A stretch of DNA of 64,000 nt from Muricoccus nepalensis (GTDB lineage Bacteria; Pseudomonadota; Alphaproteobacteria; Acetobacterales; Acetobacteraceae): contig NZ_RCZP01000002.1 of NCBI RefSeq assembly GCF_006438825.1, positions 218,568 through 282,567 of the forward strand, in the 5' to 3' direction. The translations under genes were made by a program, and so were the position numbers. Under the pieces are notes generated by a model. It did not search any database, was not told the origin of the DNA, and saw only the letters and a list, made by a program, of their open reading frames with translations. Shown piece by piece: positions 63,017 to 64,000 of the stretch; position 1 is the stretch's first letter, and every line of letters begins with the position of its first letter.

Positions 63017-64000
63017 GCGCCGCCAGTTCCGCGGGGCGCGACGCGGCGGGGGGCTTCGGCGCCGCGCCGGGCTCGGGCACGGCCTCGGGCGGCGCGGCCG
63101 CAGCGGGGGAGAGGCGGCGGGTGATCAGCCGGGCGCCGCGCTGGAAGGTAAGGTAGCTCCAGAACCACTCGAAGGAGACGACGACGCGGCTGCGGAAGCC
63201 GATGAGGTAGTAGACATGGGCGAGGCCCCAGAACCACCAGCCGAGCCACCCCTTGAGCCGGAAGCCGTCCATCGCCACGACGGCGGAGCGCCGGCCGATG
63301 GTGGCGAGGTCGCCGTGGTGCCGGTAGGCGAAGGGCGGCGGCGCGAGCTCGCCCCGGGCGCGGGCGGCAATGACCTTGCCGACATAGCCGCCCATCTGCT
63401 TCGCCGCGGGGGCGTTGCCCGGGATCGGCCGGCCGGTGCCGTCCCTGGCGGTGACGAGGTCGCCGACGACGAAGATCTCGGGATGGCCGGGCACCGTCAG
63501 GTCCGGCCCGGCGGCGACGCGGCCCGCCCCGTCGCGCTCCGCCCCGATCCAGGCGCCGGCGGGGGAGGCGACGACGCCGGCTGCCCAGACCGTGCTGCTC
63601 GCCGCGATCCGCTCCGCGCCGTCGAGCACCACGCCGCCGGCGTCGCAGCCGGTTACGCGGGCGCCGGTGCGGATCTCCACCCCCATGCGGGCGAGGGAGC
63701 GCGCGGCGTAGGCGGAGAGGTCCTCGGGGAAGGAGGCGAGGAGGCGCGGGCCGGCCTCGACGAGGATGATCCGGGCGCGGCGGGGGTCGGCGCGGCGGAA
63801 CTCGCTTTTCAGCGCCTGCCGCGCCAGCTCGGCCATGGCGCCGGCCAGCTCCACCCCCGTCGGGCCGCCGCCGACGACGACGAAGGTGAGGAGGCGCTGA
63901 CGCTCGGCCTCGTCCGCCGCCATCTCCGCGCGCTCGAAGGCGGTGAGGAGGCGGCGGCGGATCTCGGTCGCATCCTCGATGGTCTTGATGCCCGGCGCGA
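63006..64000 (-). CDS. ndh: Type II NADH:quinone oxidoreductase, N-terminus beyond window
   Basis: A flavoprotein that transfers electrons from NADH to quinone without proton pumping; the first part lies off the right edge. The visible frame starts APGIKTIEDATEIRRR and contains VVVGGGPTGVELAGAM (NAD site), ILVEAGPRLLASFPEDLSAY, VWAAGVVASP, IFVVGDLVTA (FAD end) and a C-terminal YYLIGFRSRVVVSFEWFWSY helix for membrane binding. The Pro/Ala tail after it is unusual in length. It lies next to fnr and ldhA, consistent with redox control. Confidence 0.93.
   Translation of the reverse strand, partial: APGIKTIEDATEIRRRLLTAFERAEMAADEAERQRLLTFVVVGGGPTGVELAGAMAELARQALKSEFRRADPRRARIILVEAGPRLLASFPEDLSAYAARSLARMGVEIRTGARVTGCDAGGVVLDGAERIAASSTVWAAGVVASPAGAWIGAERDGAGRVAAGPDLTVPGHPEIFVVGDLVTARDGTGRPIPGNAPAAKQMGGYVGKVIAARARGELAPPPFAYRHHGDLATIGRRSAVVAMDGFRLKGWLGWWFWGLAHVYYLIGFRSRVVVSFEWFWSYLTFQRGARLITRRLSPAAAAPPEAVPEPGAAPKPPAASRPAELAAPGR

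Overview
The window is very GC-rich (clearly above 70% by eye) and gene-dense, with no gap over 300 bases between genes. The gene set suggests an aerobic, alphaproteobacterial chromosome, most likely an Acetobacteraceae (Roseomonas-like) lineage. The signs are CtaA-type heme A synthase, UbiA, a class of glutamate-cysteine ligase typical of alphaproteobacteria, HWE histidine kinases, a TakP-like TRAP receptor, several orphan Bug (TctC) receptors and an FnrL-type regulator. This taxonomic call is inference; there is no rRNA gene. I saw no tRNA, rRNA, insertion sequence, prophage or CRISPR array.

Layout. 1-17 kb: core metabolism and housekeeping (truncated response regulator, protein methyltransferase, ubiA, gshA, GNAT enzyme, TauE/SafE permease, tldD, four-PAS sensor kinase, ctaA, glycosyltransferase plus VTT membrane protein, IalB-like protein, aldo/keto reductase, stand-alone receiver with an EcfG-like promoter, aspartate dehydrogenase). 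It ends in a compact locus where a membrane-protein gene lies between two opposing GTPase genes and shares the palindromes CATG (starts) and CTAG (stops) with them. 17-20.3 kb: a TRAP transporter of the 2-oxo-acid (TakP) type.

20.8-32.7 kb: a long minus-strand chemosensory operon, in transcription order (ankyrin-type protein), CheW, CheR-TPR, second CheW, MCP, CheA with C-terminal receiver, CheB, a REC-REC-kinase and a REC-PAS-kinase-REC. Many genes are joined by 1- or 4-base stop/start overlaps. The architecture resembles the Che3 pathway of Rhodospirillum centenum (cyst development), not flagellar chemotaxis; no flagellar gene or CheY is present.

32.8-46.9 kb: lipoprotein, PiuC-like hydroxylase, a Pro/Ala-rich exported protein coupled to a di-heme peroxidase with a fused cupredoxin, an M20 deacylase, a PEP-CTERM CHRD protein with an EF-hand loop, a MoxR/DUF58/DUF4159/VWA membrane-stress operon, DUF1285 and CoA-Nudix genes. 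46.9-54.2 kb: an HWE kinase with an N-terminal ParD-like domain, a PHB-depolymerase-type esterase, hemolysin III protein, three small genes including cspA, DUF3750 and TetR. 54.2-60.2 kb: three orphan Bug receptors with an MBL-fold hydrolase, a ModA-like binding protein and a dihydroxyphthalate-decarboxylase-family protein. 60.2-64 kb: an Fe-S FNR divergent from a D-lactate dehydrogenase, a second Crp/Fnr regulator and a truncated type II NADH dehydrogenase, together a small respiratory/fermentative control region.

The best candidates for undescribed biology are the double-overlap GTPase/membrane locus, the Che3-like operon with a receiver that has lost its phospho-acceptor, the RHH-HWE kinase fusion, and the peroxidase-cupredoxin module with its exported partner. 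Domain calls rest on reading motifs; no database search was possible.
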